NCBI GenBank assembly: GCA_003485825.1
Contig: DNHN01000072.1
Location: forward strand, 1-6,445
From: Bacteroidota bacterium
Lineage (GTDB): Bacteria > Bacteroidota > Bacteroidia > NS11-12g > UBA9320
Length of the DNA: 6,445 nt
Direction: 5' to 3'
Made by a program: the position numbers and the translations under genes
Notes under the pieces: generated by a model
What the model was told of the DNA's origin: nothing
Seen by the model: only the letters and a program-made list of their open reading frames with translations
Databases searched by the model: none
Shown here: positions 1-6,181 of the stretch, piece after piece
How the letters are laid out: each line of letters opens with the position of its first letter
How positions within the stretch are numbered: the stretch's first letter is position 1

Positions 1-1
1 T

Positions 2-1045
2 GAAAATATTAATCGATTCAAAGAGCAGCTCAGTGATATGCGCATCAAAGAGATGAAAAAAGACGGATACCGCAGTATCTTTTTCGCACTAGCTGTACTC
101 GCATTTGTATTCTTAATTTACAAAGAAAAAATTCAAGTAAAATACGCCCTACTGAGCATAGGTCTCTTGATTACCGCAGACATGTGGTTTGTAGGCAAGA
201 GATATTTGGACCACGATGATTTCAAGAAAGCACAAGCACAAAGTCAGCCATTTCAGCCATATGCTGCCGACCTAGAAATACAGAAAGACAAGAGCTACTA
301 CAGAGTGCTAGACCTTACACAGAGTACGCTCAACAGTAATAGATGTGCATATTTTCACAAATCAATAGGTGGCTATAGTGCCGCTAAGATTAGAAGGTTC
401 CAAGACCTTTGGGACTGGTATTTAATGGAGGATCTTAGAGAGGGACGAGTACAGAATAATGCAATCTTCAACATGCTAAACATGAAGTACTTCATCTATC
501 CGAATCAGCAACAACAAGGAGGAGCTCCGCAATACGGCATCAACAGGAACGCCTTAGGTAACGCTTGGTTCCTGCAAGATTTACGAATAGTGAAAAATGC
601 AGACAGTGCCATATTAGCACTAGGCTCACTAGACACTAAGACTACCGGCATTGTAGAAAGTGAATTCGCAGAATTAGTCGGTGAAAATAATGGAATAGAC
701 AGTACTGCTTCTGTAACCTTTGATAGTTATCATCCAGAGAAGCTGGAATATACTTCTACGAGCAGCACTGCTGGAAACCTAGTCTTCTCTGAAGTATTCT
801 ATGACAAAGGATGGAAAAGCTACATAGATAATGAGGAAGTCCCGCACTATCGCGTTAACTATCTACTTAGAGGATTAGCTGTGCCAGCAGGTACACATAA
901 AATCACATTTAAATTTGAGCCTGAAACGTATGCTCTCGGTTCCACTCTAGCAATTGGGTTTGGGTCGATCATTTATATTCTCATTGGGTTATCTCTATTC
1001 GTATGGGTTAGGAACCAATTGGGTAAAAACAAGACTACCAAATGA
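2..1045 (+). CDS. YfhO-family integral membrane protein, C-terminal part (5' end outside window)
   Basis: The frame is open from the left edge, so the ATG at 38 is an internal methionine and not the start; 347 residues are visible. YfhO-family proteins are large multi-pass membrane proteins, often 800 residues or more in Bacteroidota, proposed to act in glycosylation of cell-surface polymers. Seen here: two hydrophobic segments near the left end (about 63-117 and 147-190 in nucleotide terms), then a long soluble region, then a last membrane helix (about 940-1010) followed by a short basic tail. Family-typical stretches are PFQPYAADLEI, YFHKSIGGYSAAK, NMLNMKYFIYPNQ, FYDKGWKSYID and LRGLAVPAGTHKI. 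The last two belong to the beta-rich domain just before the final helix. The stop overlaps the next start as ATGA, which implies translational coupling with holB. The family assignment is strong; the molecular role is not established from sequence. Confidence 0.85.
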   Translation, partial: ENINRFKEQLSDMRIKEMKKDGYRSIFFALAVLAFVFLIYKEKIQVKYALLSIGLLITADMWFVGKRYLDHDDFKKAQAQSQPFQPYAADLEIQKDKSYYRVLDLTQSTLNSNRCAYFHKSIGGYSAAKIRRFQDLWDWYLMEDLREGRVQNNAIFNMLNMKYFIYPNQQQQGGAPQYGINRNALGNAWFLQDLRIVKNADSAILALGSLDTKTTGIVESEFAELVGENNGIDSTASVTFDSYHPEKLEYTSTSSTAGNLVFSEVFYDKGWKSYIDNEEVPHYRVNYLLRGLAVPAGTHKITFKFEPETYALGSTLAIGFGSIIYILIGLSLFVWVRNQLGKNKTTK

Positions 1046-2160
1046 GACTCTCCGAAGTACATGGCCTTGTAAAACAAAAAGAGCATTTGCTCAAGAGCAT
1101 AGCCTCAAATAGGCTACCTCATGCACAGCTCTTTTTAGGCCCCGCAGGGAGTGGCAAACTCTCTCTAGCACACGCTATAGTGCAGTACCTTTACTGCACA
1201 GATAGAAGCGCTACAGACTCTTGTGGAGAATGTAGCTCATGCCGCAAGATCAGCACTTACTCGCATCCTGATGTGCATTACTCCTTCCCTACTGTAATCA
1301 AAACCTCCGGCAAAAAACCGAAAAGTGATGATTTTATGGAGGAGTGGCGTGCAATGAATAAAGATGACCACTACTTTAGCACTGCGGACTGGATAGGAAC
1401 TATAGCTGATAGTGAGAATAAATCTCCAAATATAACTCGAGAGGAAACCCACAGTATCATGTCTAAACTGGCACTAAAACCCTATGAGGGAGAGGCTAAG
1501 ACTCTCATTCTCTGGATGCCAGAATACTTACAAAAAGAGAGTAACGCCCTACTTAAACTAATAGAAGAGCCTGCTCAATAGACTTATTTTATCCTAGTAG
1601 CGGAAAACTCAGACGAGTTACTTACCACCATCACTAGTAGAACACAATTACTAAAAATACCAGGGTACACGTATGTAGAAACTCAAGATTATCTTAAAAA
1701 GAAATACCACCTAGACCCTACGAAAGCTGAACAAATAAGCTACCTAGCAGAAGGTAATTTAAGAAGAGCAATGGAATTGGTGGAGAGTGTAGAAGATAAC
1801 TACTCTGCCCTTTTTAGAGATTGGATGCTCGCGTGCTTCTCTAACAATCTGAAAAAAGCTGCAGAACTGTCTGATAACCTTAATAAACTGGGAAGAATTC
1901 AGTTGCAAATTTTTCTTAAAAACGGACTTAATATTCTACGCGAAAGTCTTTTGTATACGATGATAGATGACTATCAAATCAAAGCAGAAAAAGATCAGCA
2001 GGATTTTATAAAGAAATTCAGTAAGACACTGAATGCTAGCTACATAGAAAAAAGCTACGAACAAATAAATGAGGTTATTTACCACATCCAACGAAATGCT
2101 AACGGACGCATAGCACTCTATAACCTTTCACTAAAACTACGCTATAATTTTATACGCTAA
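1042..2160 (+). pseudogene. holB: DNA polymerase III subunit delta' (holB), interrupted by one in-frame TAG
   Basis: Delta' is the rigid stator subunit of the clamp loader that opens the sliding clamp at the replication fork. The full frame has 372 codons, including the TAG at codon 180, which is close to the usual Bacteroidota length. The N-terminal half shows the AAA+ core: a P-loop-like GPAGSGKL at residues 33-40 (degenerate, Leu where Ser/Thr is normal, as expected for a non-hydrolysing delta'), a zinc module CX8CX2CX2C (C52, C61, C64, C67), and the Walker B region LILWMPEYLQKESNALLKL ending in IEEPAQ. After the TAG the same frame continues with TYFILVAEN, TSRTQ (the SRC-like sensor 1 motif, residues 198-202), LAEGNLRRA and the helical oligomerisation domain up to LSLKLRYNFIR. 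No other stop or frame change is visible. The remainder looks conserved, so the break is recent, an error, or tolerated by readthrough. ATGA overlap with the upstream gene; 12 nt to the next. Confidence 0.87.
1579..1581 (+). other. In-frame amber codon inside holB
   Basis: The codons read GAG CCT GCT CAA TAG ACT TAT TTT. In delta' homologues this place is EEPPEKT or similar, so the TAG stands where Lys, Glu or Gln is usual; AAG, GAG or CAG to TAG is one base change. The codon is followed by A, a context generally regarded as favourable for amber suppression. It separates the Walker B region from sensor 1, so the 179-residue product would lack sensor 1 and the whole oligomerisation domain. The next in-frame ATG is at 1771, so residues 181-243 would not be made by reinitiation there. 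Confidence 0.9.
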
Positions 2161-2172
2161 TACAACACACCG

Positions 2173-2811
2173 ATGACCATCCATAACGCAGACAAAATAT
2201 TAATTCTAGCACCGCATACTGATGATGGTGAATTTGGGTGTGGCGCAAGCATAAACAAATGGGTAGAAGAGGGCAAAACAGTATACTACGCTACGTTCTC
2301 CGCGTGTAAACAATCTGTCCTTCCTGAATTTCCAGAGGACGTCCTAATTACTGAAGTAAAGGCAGCGACATCACTGCTGGGCATAGATCCAAAAAACCTG
2401 ATACTCTATGACTATGAGGTGCGTACCTTCAACTACCATAGACAAGAGATACTAGACGATCTCATAAAATTAAGAGAAAAAATAAAGCCGGACCTAATAC
2501 TAATGCCATCACTTAATGACATTCACCAAGATCATAAAACCATAGCAGAAGAAGGCCTCCGAGCTTTTAAATTTTTCAGTATTCTGTGCTACGAAATGCC
2601 TTGGAATAACCTTGTATTCAACACTACTTGCTTTAACACCTTAGAACAGAAACACGTAGATAAAAAAATCGCTGCATTAAAACTGTACAAGTCTCAAGCC
2701 CACAGACCTTACAGCAATCCGGCATTTATAGAAGGCCTAGCACTCAACAGAGGCGTGCAGATTAACGCTCCTTTTGCAGAAGTATTTGAAGTACTCAGAT
2801 GGAAACTCTAG
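2173..2811 (+). CDS. PIG-L/LmbE-family zinc-dependent N-deacetylase
   Basis: This 212-residue protein has the PIG-L fold signature. Near the N-terminus APHTDDGEFGCG supplies the HxDD motif (H15, D17, D18); by analogy with MshB, the His and second Asp bind zinc and the first Asp is the catalytic base. The second signature IHQDH (residues 117-121) supplies the other zinc-binding His. The C-terminal elements LYKSQAHRPY (171-180) and FAEVFEVLR (201-209) are also typical. The usual HPDD is HTDD here. Family members remove acetyl groups from GlcNAc-containing substrates such as GlcNAc-PI, mycothiol and bacillithiol precursors, and surface sugars; the substrate here is unknown. No signal peptide is visible, so it is probably cytoplasmic. 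The start lies 12 nt after holB with no Shine-Dalgarno. Its end overlaps the ATP-grasp gene by 13 nt, so the two are probably made together and may act in sequence. Confidence 0.88.
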   Translation: MTIHNADKILILAPHTDDGEFGCGASINKWVEEGKTVYYATFSACKQSVLPEFPEDVLITEVKAATSLLGIDPKNLILYDYEVRTFNYHRQEILDDLIKLREKIKPDLILMPSLNDIHQDHKTIAEEGLRAFKFFSILCYEMPWNNLVFNTTCFNTLEQKHVDKKIAALKLYKSQAHRPYSNPAFIEGLALNRGVQINAPFAEVFEVLRWKL

Positions 2812-3836
2812 GACCTATACTTGTAACTGGGGGAGGTGCCCCTGGAGCCCCTGGGATTATAAAGGCCATCCGAACCAAAGCACCAGAACTTAAAATATTT
2901 TCATGTGACTTACTCGACCAAACTGTAGGTAAAATACTGGCTAATGACTACTTCACTGTGCCACGCGGAGATGACCCTACGTATATAGATACGCTCCTAG
3001 CGAAGTGCATTCACCATAAAATAAAAACCATACTGCCCATTACCACTAAGGAATTAGTCCCTCTTTCTTTGGCAAAATCCCGTTTTGCCGAAAAAGGAAT
3101 CACCGTATTAGTGAGCGAAGACAAGCAGCTCACAATAGCAAATGACAAAGGGAAGCTGTATACGTTCTTATCGGATAATCGCATAAAAGTCCCAAAATAT
3201 CGAGTGGTACATAATTACAAAGAATTTTGTGATGCAGAAGAACAGCTTAACCTATCCCCCTATATCGTAAAACCATGTGTCGCTAACGGCAGTAGAGGTT
3301 TTAGAATCATAGATAATACCGTAGATGAGCACGATTTACTCTTTAACCACAAGCCCAACTCCACATTTATATCAGCAGAGAAGCTACATAGTACACTCCA
3401 AGCAAAGCCATTCCCTGAACTACTAATCTCAGAATACCTACCAGGCACCGAGTATACTGTAGACTGCCTTATCCTGGATGGAAATATAAAATTCATACTC
3501 CCTCGTCGAAGAGATAAAATGAATAATGGCATCAGTGTAGCAGGTGTAATAGAACACAATGAGGAAATTATCGCCTATTGTGAAACTATACTTAATAGCC
3601 TTCAGCTAGACGGACCTATAGGTATACAAGTAAAGTATAGTCAAGACAATAAACCACTTATAGTAGAAATAAACCCAAGAATCCAGGGTACCACTGTAGC
3701 ATGCACTGGAGCAGGAGTGAATATTTCTTATCTTTCTTTTCATAAGTCTGAGTTGGCTGGTATGTCCAAGTACAATGATTATCCTATAATCTGGGGCACC
3801 AAGTTTATACGCCACTACTCCGAGCTTTATTATTAA
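2799..3836 (+). CDS. ATP-grasp ligase, carbamoyl-phosphate-synthase-like (substrate unknown)
   Basis: This 345-residue protein begins with a Rossmann-like pre-ATP-grasp domain (about residues 1-110) carrying ILVTGGGAPGAPGIIKAI, typical of the CarB-like ATP-grasp group found in polysaccharide and natural-product loci. The ATP-grasp fold follows: LSPYIVKP with K158 and the glycine loop NGSRG (163-167) for ATP, SEYLPGTEYTVD (211-222) in the adenine/hinge region, and VEINPRIQGTT (289-299) with E290, N292 and R294 for Mg2+ and phosphate. All the expected catalytic elements are present. ATP-grasp enzymes activate a carboxylate as acyl-phosphate and join it to an amine. With a deacetylase encoded immediately upstream, an attractive but unproven idea is that the amine freed by the deacetylase is then acylated by this ligase. 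The start ATG at 2799 lies inside the upstream gene and is supported by the family N-terminus beginning a few residues later. No membrane segment is seen. Confidence 0.87.
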   Translation: METLGPILVTGGGAPGAPGIIKAIRTKAPELKIFSCDLLDQTVGKILANDYFTVPRGDDPTYIDTLLAKCIHHKIKTILPITTKELVPLSLAKSRFAEKGITVLVSEDKQLTIANDKGKLYTFLSDNRIKVPKYRVVHNYKEFCDAEEQLNLSPYIVKPCVANGSRGFRIIDNTVDEHDLLFNHKPNSTFISAEKLHSTLQAKPFPELLISEYLPGTEYTVDCLILDGNIKFILPRRRDKMNNGISVAGVIEHNEEIIAYCETILNSLQLDGPIGIQVKYSQDNKPLIVEINPRIQGTTVACTGAGVNISYLSFHKSELAGMSKYNDYPIIWGTKFIRHYSELYY

Positions 3837-3856
3837 ATCGTTTCTCCTTTTTTAGA

Positions 3857-3864
3857 TATATTTG
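3857..3864 (+). promoter_or_regulatory. Bacteroidota-type -7 promoter box for ricT
   Basis: TATATTTG is an exact match to the Bacteroidota -7 consensus TAnnTTTG and sits in the only sizeable intergenic gap on this strand. No good TTG is found at the usual 17-23 nt upstream; the sequence near 3838-3842 (TCGTT) is at best a weak -33 element. If it is used, transcription would start around 3870-3873, giving a leader of about 85 nt before ricT. Confidence 0.45.
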
Positions 3865-3870
3865 GCCAAT

Positions 3871-3890
3871 CTATAGCTTTTCAGCTATGG
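3871..3890 (+). other. Stem-loop 1 in the ricT leader
   Basis: CTATAGCT (3871-3878) pairs with AGCTATGG (3883-3890) through 8 base pairs, one of them G-T, around a 4-nt TTTC loop. It lies right after the predicted promoter, where the transcript would begin. No T-run follows it, so it does not look like an ordinary intrinsic terminator of the upstream operon. A 5' stabilising hairpin or an operator-like palindrome are alternatives. Confidence 0.4.
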
Positions 3891-3895
3891 TTCAG

Positions 3896-3921
3896 ATGAG
3901 CACATACATTAATGCGCTCAT
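3896..3921 (+). other. Stem-loop 2 in the ricT leader
   Basis: ATGAGC (3896-3901) pairs with GCTCAT (3916-3921). One A-C mismatch follows, then CAT/ATG (3903-3905 with 3912-3914), leaving a 6-nt loop at 3906-3911. No T-tract follows. It is 35 nt upstream of the ricT start, so it would be part of the 5' leader and not block the start codon directly. Confidence 0.35.
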
Positions 3922-3956
3922 AATCAAACAAATAGAACAGAGAAGGGATATATAAT

Positions 3957-5336
3957 ATGGGATGCGGAAGTTGCGGAAATAATAATGGGAGTCACAGCCC
4001 TGGATGTGGCAATAATGGGAGCTGTAGTACAGGTAGTTGCAATAAGCTAAATGTATACAATTGGCTTACTGATATGGTTTTACCGGAAGATTACAAGCCA
4101 TTTAACATAGTGGAGGTACGATTCAAAGGAAGTAAAAAACAATTTTATAAGAATGTAAATAATCTAGAACTATTCACTGGAGATAAAGTAATCGTAGACT
4201 CAGATATAGGCTATGATGTTGGTGAAATCTCTCTGGCGGGTGAGCTTGTGAAACTACATCTTAAAAAATACGGTGTAGAGGAAGACAACTCAGAAATGAG
4301 AAACATCCGTTCTATAGCTACAGAAGAGCAAGTAAAAAAATACCAAGAGTATAAGAATAAGGAACAAAAAACCCTTGAAGAAGCTCGCACCATTGCACTC
4401 CAACTTCGCTTAAAAATGAAAATCAGCGATATAGAGTTTCAAGGAGATGGAAAGAAGGTGACATTCTACTACACGTCAGAAGGCAGAGTAGATTTCCGTG
4501 AACTTATTCGCAGATATGCATCCTCATTCAAAAGCAGAATACAAATGCTGCAGGTAAGTTACCGTGAGGAGGCTTCTAGATTGGGAGGTATAGGTTCATG
4601 CGGCAGAGAGTTATGCTGCAGTACGTGGCTCACGGACTACAAAGTAGTAAGTATGGGAGCAGCAAAAACGCAGAACCTTTCCATCAATATGCTCAAGCTA
4701 AGTGGACAATGCGGCAGGCTCAAATGCTGCTTAAACTATGAGCTAGAAACCTATCACGAGGCACTTAATCAATTTCCCAATGAGAAAGTTAGACTCAAAA
4801 CTGAATCTGGATTGGCTAGTTTACGTAAAATTGACATCCTAAAAGGTACTGCATGGTACTGCTATGAAAAAAGCTTTGACTGGATACCAGTAGATATCAA
4901 ACGGGTAAATGAAATCATAGCACTCAACAAAGCAGGGAAAACTCCTGCCACACTAAGCGATACTGCCTTAGGCGCTGAGGTAGCATTCAAAACATTGGAA
5001 TACAAAGACGACCTACTGGGAGATACAGACCTCACACGTATGGACGAAAAGAACAAGAAATCTAGAGGTAAAGGAGCTAACACTAGAAGTAAAAAAGGAG
5101 GGAATCGCAACACTACCAATAAAAATAACGGTCCTAGAAATGATCGTCCAAAGAGAGACGACAGTAAAGATAAGCCTGCGGACGGATCAAGTCCTAAGCC
5201 GACTAACAGGAAGCCTAACCCGAATCGAAAACCTAATCCGAACAGAAAACCTAACCCAAATCGGAAACCCAAAGGGGAAGGTAAGCCTGCAGACAAGAAG
5301 TCTAGTGATAACAAAAAGCCTGATACCAAAGACTAA
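3957..5336 (+). CDS. ricT: RicT-like PSP1-domain iron-sulfur protein with basic repeat tail
   Basis: This 459-residue protein matches the PSP1/RicT (YaaT) family. The head (1-30) is Cys/Gly/Asn-rich (C3, C6, C17, C23, C28) and runs into NKLNVYNWL, a form usual in Bacteroidota. The PSP1 region lies at about 115-205, with KMKISDIEF and GRVDFRELIRRYA. Two CX4CC motifs follow, CGRELCC (215-221) and CGRLKCC (252-258). In B. subtilis RicT the corresponding cysteines help bind [4Fe-4S] clusters in the RicA-RicF-RicT complex, which tunes RNase Y-dependent mRNA processing. Whether that role holds in Bacteroidota is not known. From about 360 the protein is a Lys/Arg/Asn/Pro-rich, probably disordered tail with NRKPNP repeats, suggestive of RNA or other polyanion binding (inference). 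AGAAGGG (3941-3947) lies 9 nt before the ATG, the only Shine-Dalgarno-like sequence seen. The stop is 2 nt before the methyltransferase. Confidence 0.9.
   Translation: MGCGSCGNNNGSHSPGCGNNGSCSTGSCNKLNVYNWLTDMVLPEDYKPFNIVEVRFKGSKKQFYKNVNNLELFTGDKVIVDSDIGYDVGEISLAGELVKLHLKKYGVEEDNSEMRNIRSIATEEQVKKYQEYKNKEQKTLEEARTIALQLRLKMKISDIEFQGDGKKVTFYYTSEGRVDFRELIRRYASSFKSRIQMLQVSYREEASRLGGIGSCGRELCCSTWLTDYKVVSMGAAKTQNLSINMLKLSGQCGRLKCCLNYELETYHEALNQFPNEKVRLKTESGLASLRKIDILKGTAWYCYEKSFDWIPVDIKRVNEIIALNKAGKTPATLSDTALGAEVAFKTLEYKDDLLGDTDLTRMDEKNKKSRGKGANTRSKKGGNRNTTNKNNGPRNDRPKRDDSKDKPADGSSPKPTNRKPNPNRKPNPNRKPNPNRKPKGEGKPADKKSSDNKKPDTKD
3981..4021 (+). repeat. Short internal duplication in the RicT Cys-rich head
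   Basis: AATAATGGGAG occurs at 3981-3991 and again at 4011-4021, 30 nt apart and in the same reading frame. It encodes the NNGS part of the related peptides CGNNNGS and CGNNGS. The head therefore looks built from a duplicated small Cys-Gly-Asn unit. Confidence 0.6.
5205..5270 (+). repeat. NRKPNP tandem repeat in the RicT tail (18-nt units, 36-nt higher-order period)
   Basis: Three full 18-nt units (5205-5222, 5223-5240, 5241-5258) and a partial fourth (5259-5270) encode NRKPNP, NRKPNP, NRKPNP and NRKP (residues 417-438). The codons alternate: units 1 and 3 use AAC AGR, while units 2 and 4 use AAT CGR. This indicates that a 36-nt pair of units was duplicated. The tract is flanked by near-identical 13-mers at 5171-5183 and 5282-5294 (TAAGCCTGCRGAC, one difference), both encoding KPAD. 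Confidence 0.85.
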
Positions 5337-5338
5337 CC

Positions 5339-6124
5339 ATGCAAGAAAGGCACTCCAATAGAAAGCAGTACTTTGATGAACAGGGTCTCACTACAGCTAA
5401 GCATGTGATACCATACCTCGCTGATCTCAAAACGATAGACGCCAATACCTCTATCCTAGAAATAGGATGTGGAGAAGCGGGAAATCTAAAACCTTTTCTG
5501 GACATGGGCTGCCGGTGTGTAGGTATTGACATATCTGAGGGGAGAATAGCAAACGGCAAGAAGTTCTTTGCTGGTCATCCACATGAAGATAAGTTGGAGC
5601 TCATAGCTGAGGATATCTACGATACTGAATCTCCTGAAGAGTTTGACATTATCATAAGTAGAGATGTGATAGAACATATCCCTAATCAAGAAGTATTTAT
5701 GGAGCGTTGTAGAGATTTCATGAAACCCGACGGACTCTATTTTATAGGATTCCCACCTTGGCATAACCCTTTCGGCGGACATCAGCAGCTGCTAAAGCAC
5801 AAGCTATTCTCGAAGCTACCTTACTTTCATATCATCCCACGGAGTATGTATAAGGGGTTACTCAAAATGATCGGTGAAAGTGATGCTAAAATAGAGGGGA
5901 TGCTTGAAATCTACGACACGCGAATCACCATAGACAGGCTCAATCGCATCCTAAAGAAAAGCAACTACTCTGTACTCAAGAAAACGATGTGGTTCTTTAA
6001 TCCAAACTACGAAACCAAGTTTGGGCTGAAGCCAAGAAAACAGATAGGACTGCTAAGTGCAACCCCGCTTCTCAGAAACTTCTTCGTGACTGCCGCATAC
6101 TATGTGGTGAGAGCAAACAAGTAG
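5339..6124 (+). CDS. Class I SAM-dependent methyltransferase, glycan-locus type
   Basis: This 261-residue protein has the Rossmann SAM-binding motifs: ILEIGCGEAG (39-48, motif I), VGIDIS with acidic D64 at the end of strand 2, LIAEDIYD (88-95), and FDIIISRDVIEHI (102-114) around the post-motif region. The C-terminal half carries FIGFPPWHNPFGGHQQLLKH (an extended loop likely near the acceptor site), NPNYETKFGLKPRK (221-234) and LLRNFFVTAAYYVV (244-257). I associate this C-terminal pattern with methyltransferases encoded in surface-polysaccharide loci; that is recollection of the family, not a search result. The acceptor is unknown. The final stretch is mildly hydrophobic and may contact a lipid-linked substrate or membrane (inference). 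The start is 2 nt after the ricT stop without a Shine-Dalgarno, so it is probably cotranscribed and coupled. The stop is TAG, with TAA two codons later. Confidence 0.85.
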   Translation: MQERHSNRKQYFDEQGLTTAKHVIPYLADLKTIDANTSILEIGCGEAGNLKPFLDMGCRCVGIDISEGRIANGKKFFAGHPHEDKLELIAEDIYDTESPEEFDIIISRDVIEHIPNQEVFMERCRDFMKPDGLYFIGFPPWHNPFGGHQQLLKHKLFSKLPYFHIIPRSMYKGLLKMIGESDAKIEGMLEIYDTRITIDRLNRILKKSNYSVLKKTMWFFNPNYETKFGLKPRKQIGLLSATPLLRNFFVTAAYYVVRANK

Positions 6125-6181
6125 GTATAAAGCACCGTCTACCCTTCTTACCTGAGTTCGATGATTATTTTGGGCTTGGGT

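Noticed and set aside
910..917. TAAATTTG, a match to the -7 consensus, inside the YfhO gene about 125 nt before holB
   Set aside because: No TTG lies at a suitable distance upstream, and the match falls in conserved coding sequence (KFEPE region); likely chance.
951..1024. CAATTGGGT occurring twice near the YfhO 3' end (951-959 and 1016-1024)
   Set aside because: The copies fall in different codon phases with no wider similarity; a 9-mer repeat in this short stretch is most simply chance.
1771..2160. Separate gene starting at ATG 1771
   Set aside because: It is in the same frame as the first part of holB, and the 63 codons before it also read as delta' (including sensor 1), so it is the rest of one gene and not an independent one.
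2173..2811. Assignment of the PIG-L gene as bshB (bacillithiol synthesis)
   Set aside because: Only the general PIG-L motifs support it. The active-site segment is HTDD where HPDD is usual, no BshA or BshC gene is in the window, and the partner is an ATP-grasp enzyme.
3871..3890. Intrinsic terminator for the upstream operon
   Set aside because: The stem-loop is A+T-rich and has no T-tract after it; the only nearby T-run (3848-3853) lies before it.
4862..5329. A 155-codon open frame on the minus strand across the ricT 3' end, with a Leu/Phe/Gly-rich repetitive translation
   Set aside because: It is the antisense reading of the NRKPNP repeat tail and core of ricT; its hydrophobic repeats are a mirror of Lys/Arg/Asn/Pro codons, and it has no family resemblance or promoter.
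5140..5361. A 73-codon plus-strand frame overlapping the ricT tail and the methyltransferase start
   Set aside because: It is the alternative frame of a low-complexity tract, with no recognisable domain and both real genes intact.
6123..6153. AGGTA (6123-6127) pairing with TACCT as a bidirectional terminator between the methyltransferase and recR genes
   Set aside because: Only 5 base pairs around a loop of about 20 nt with no T-tract on either strand; too weak to call.
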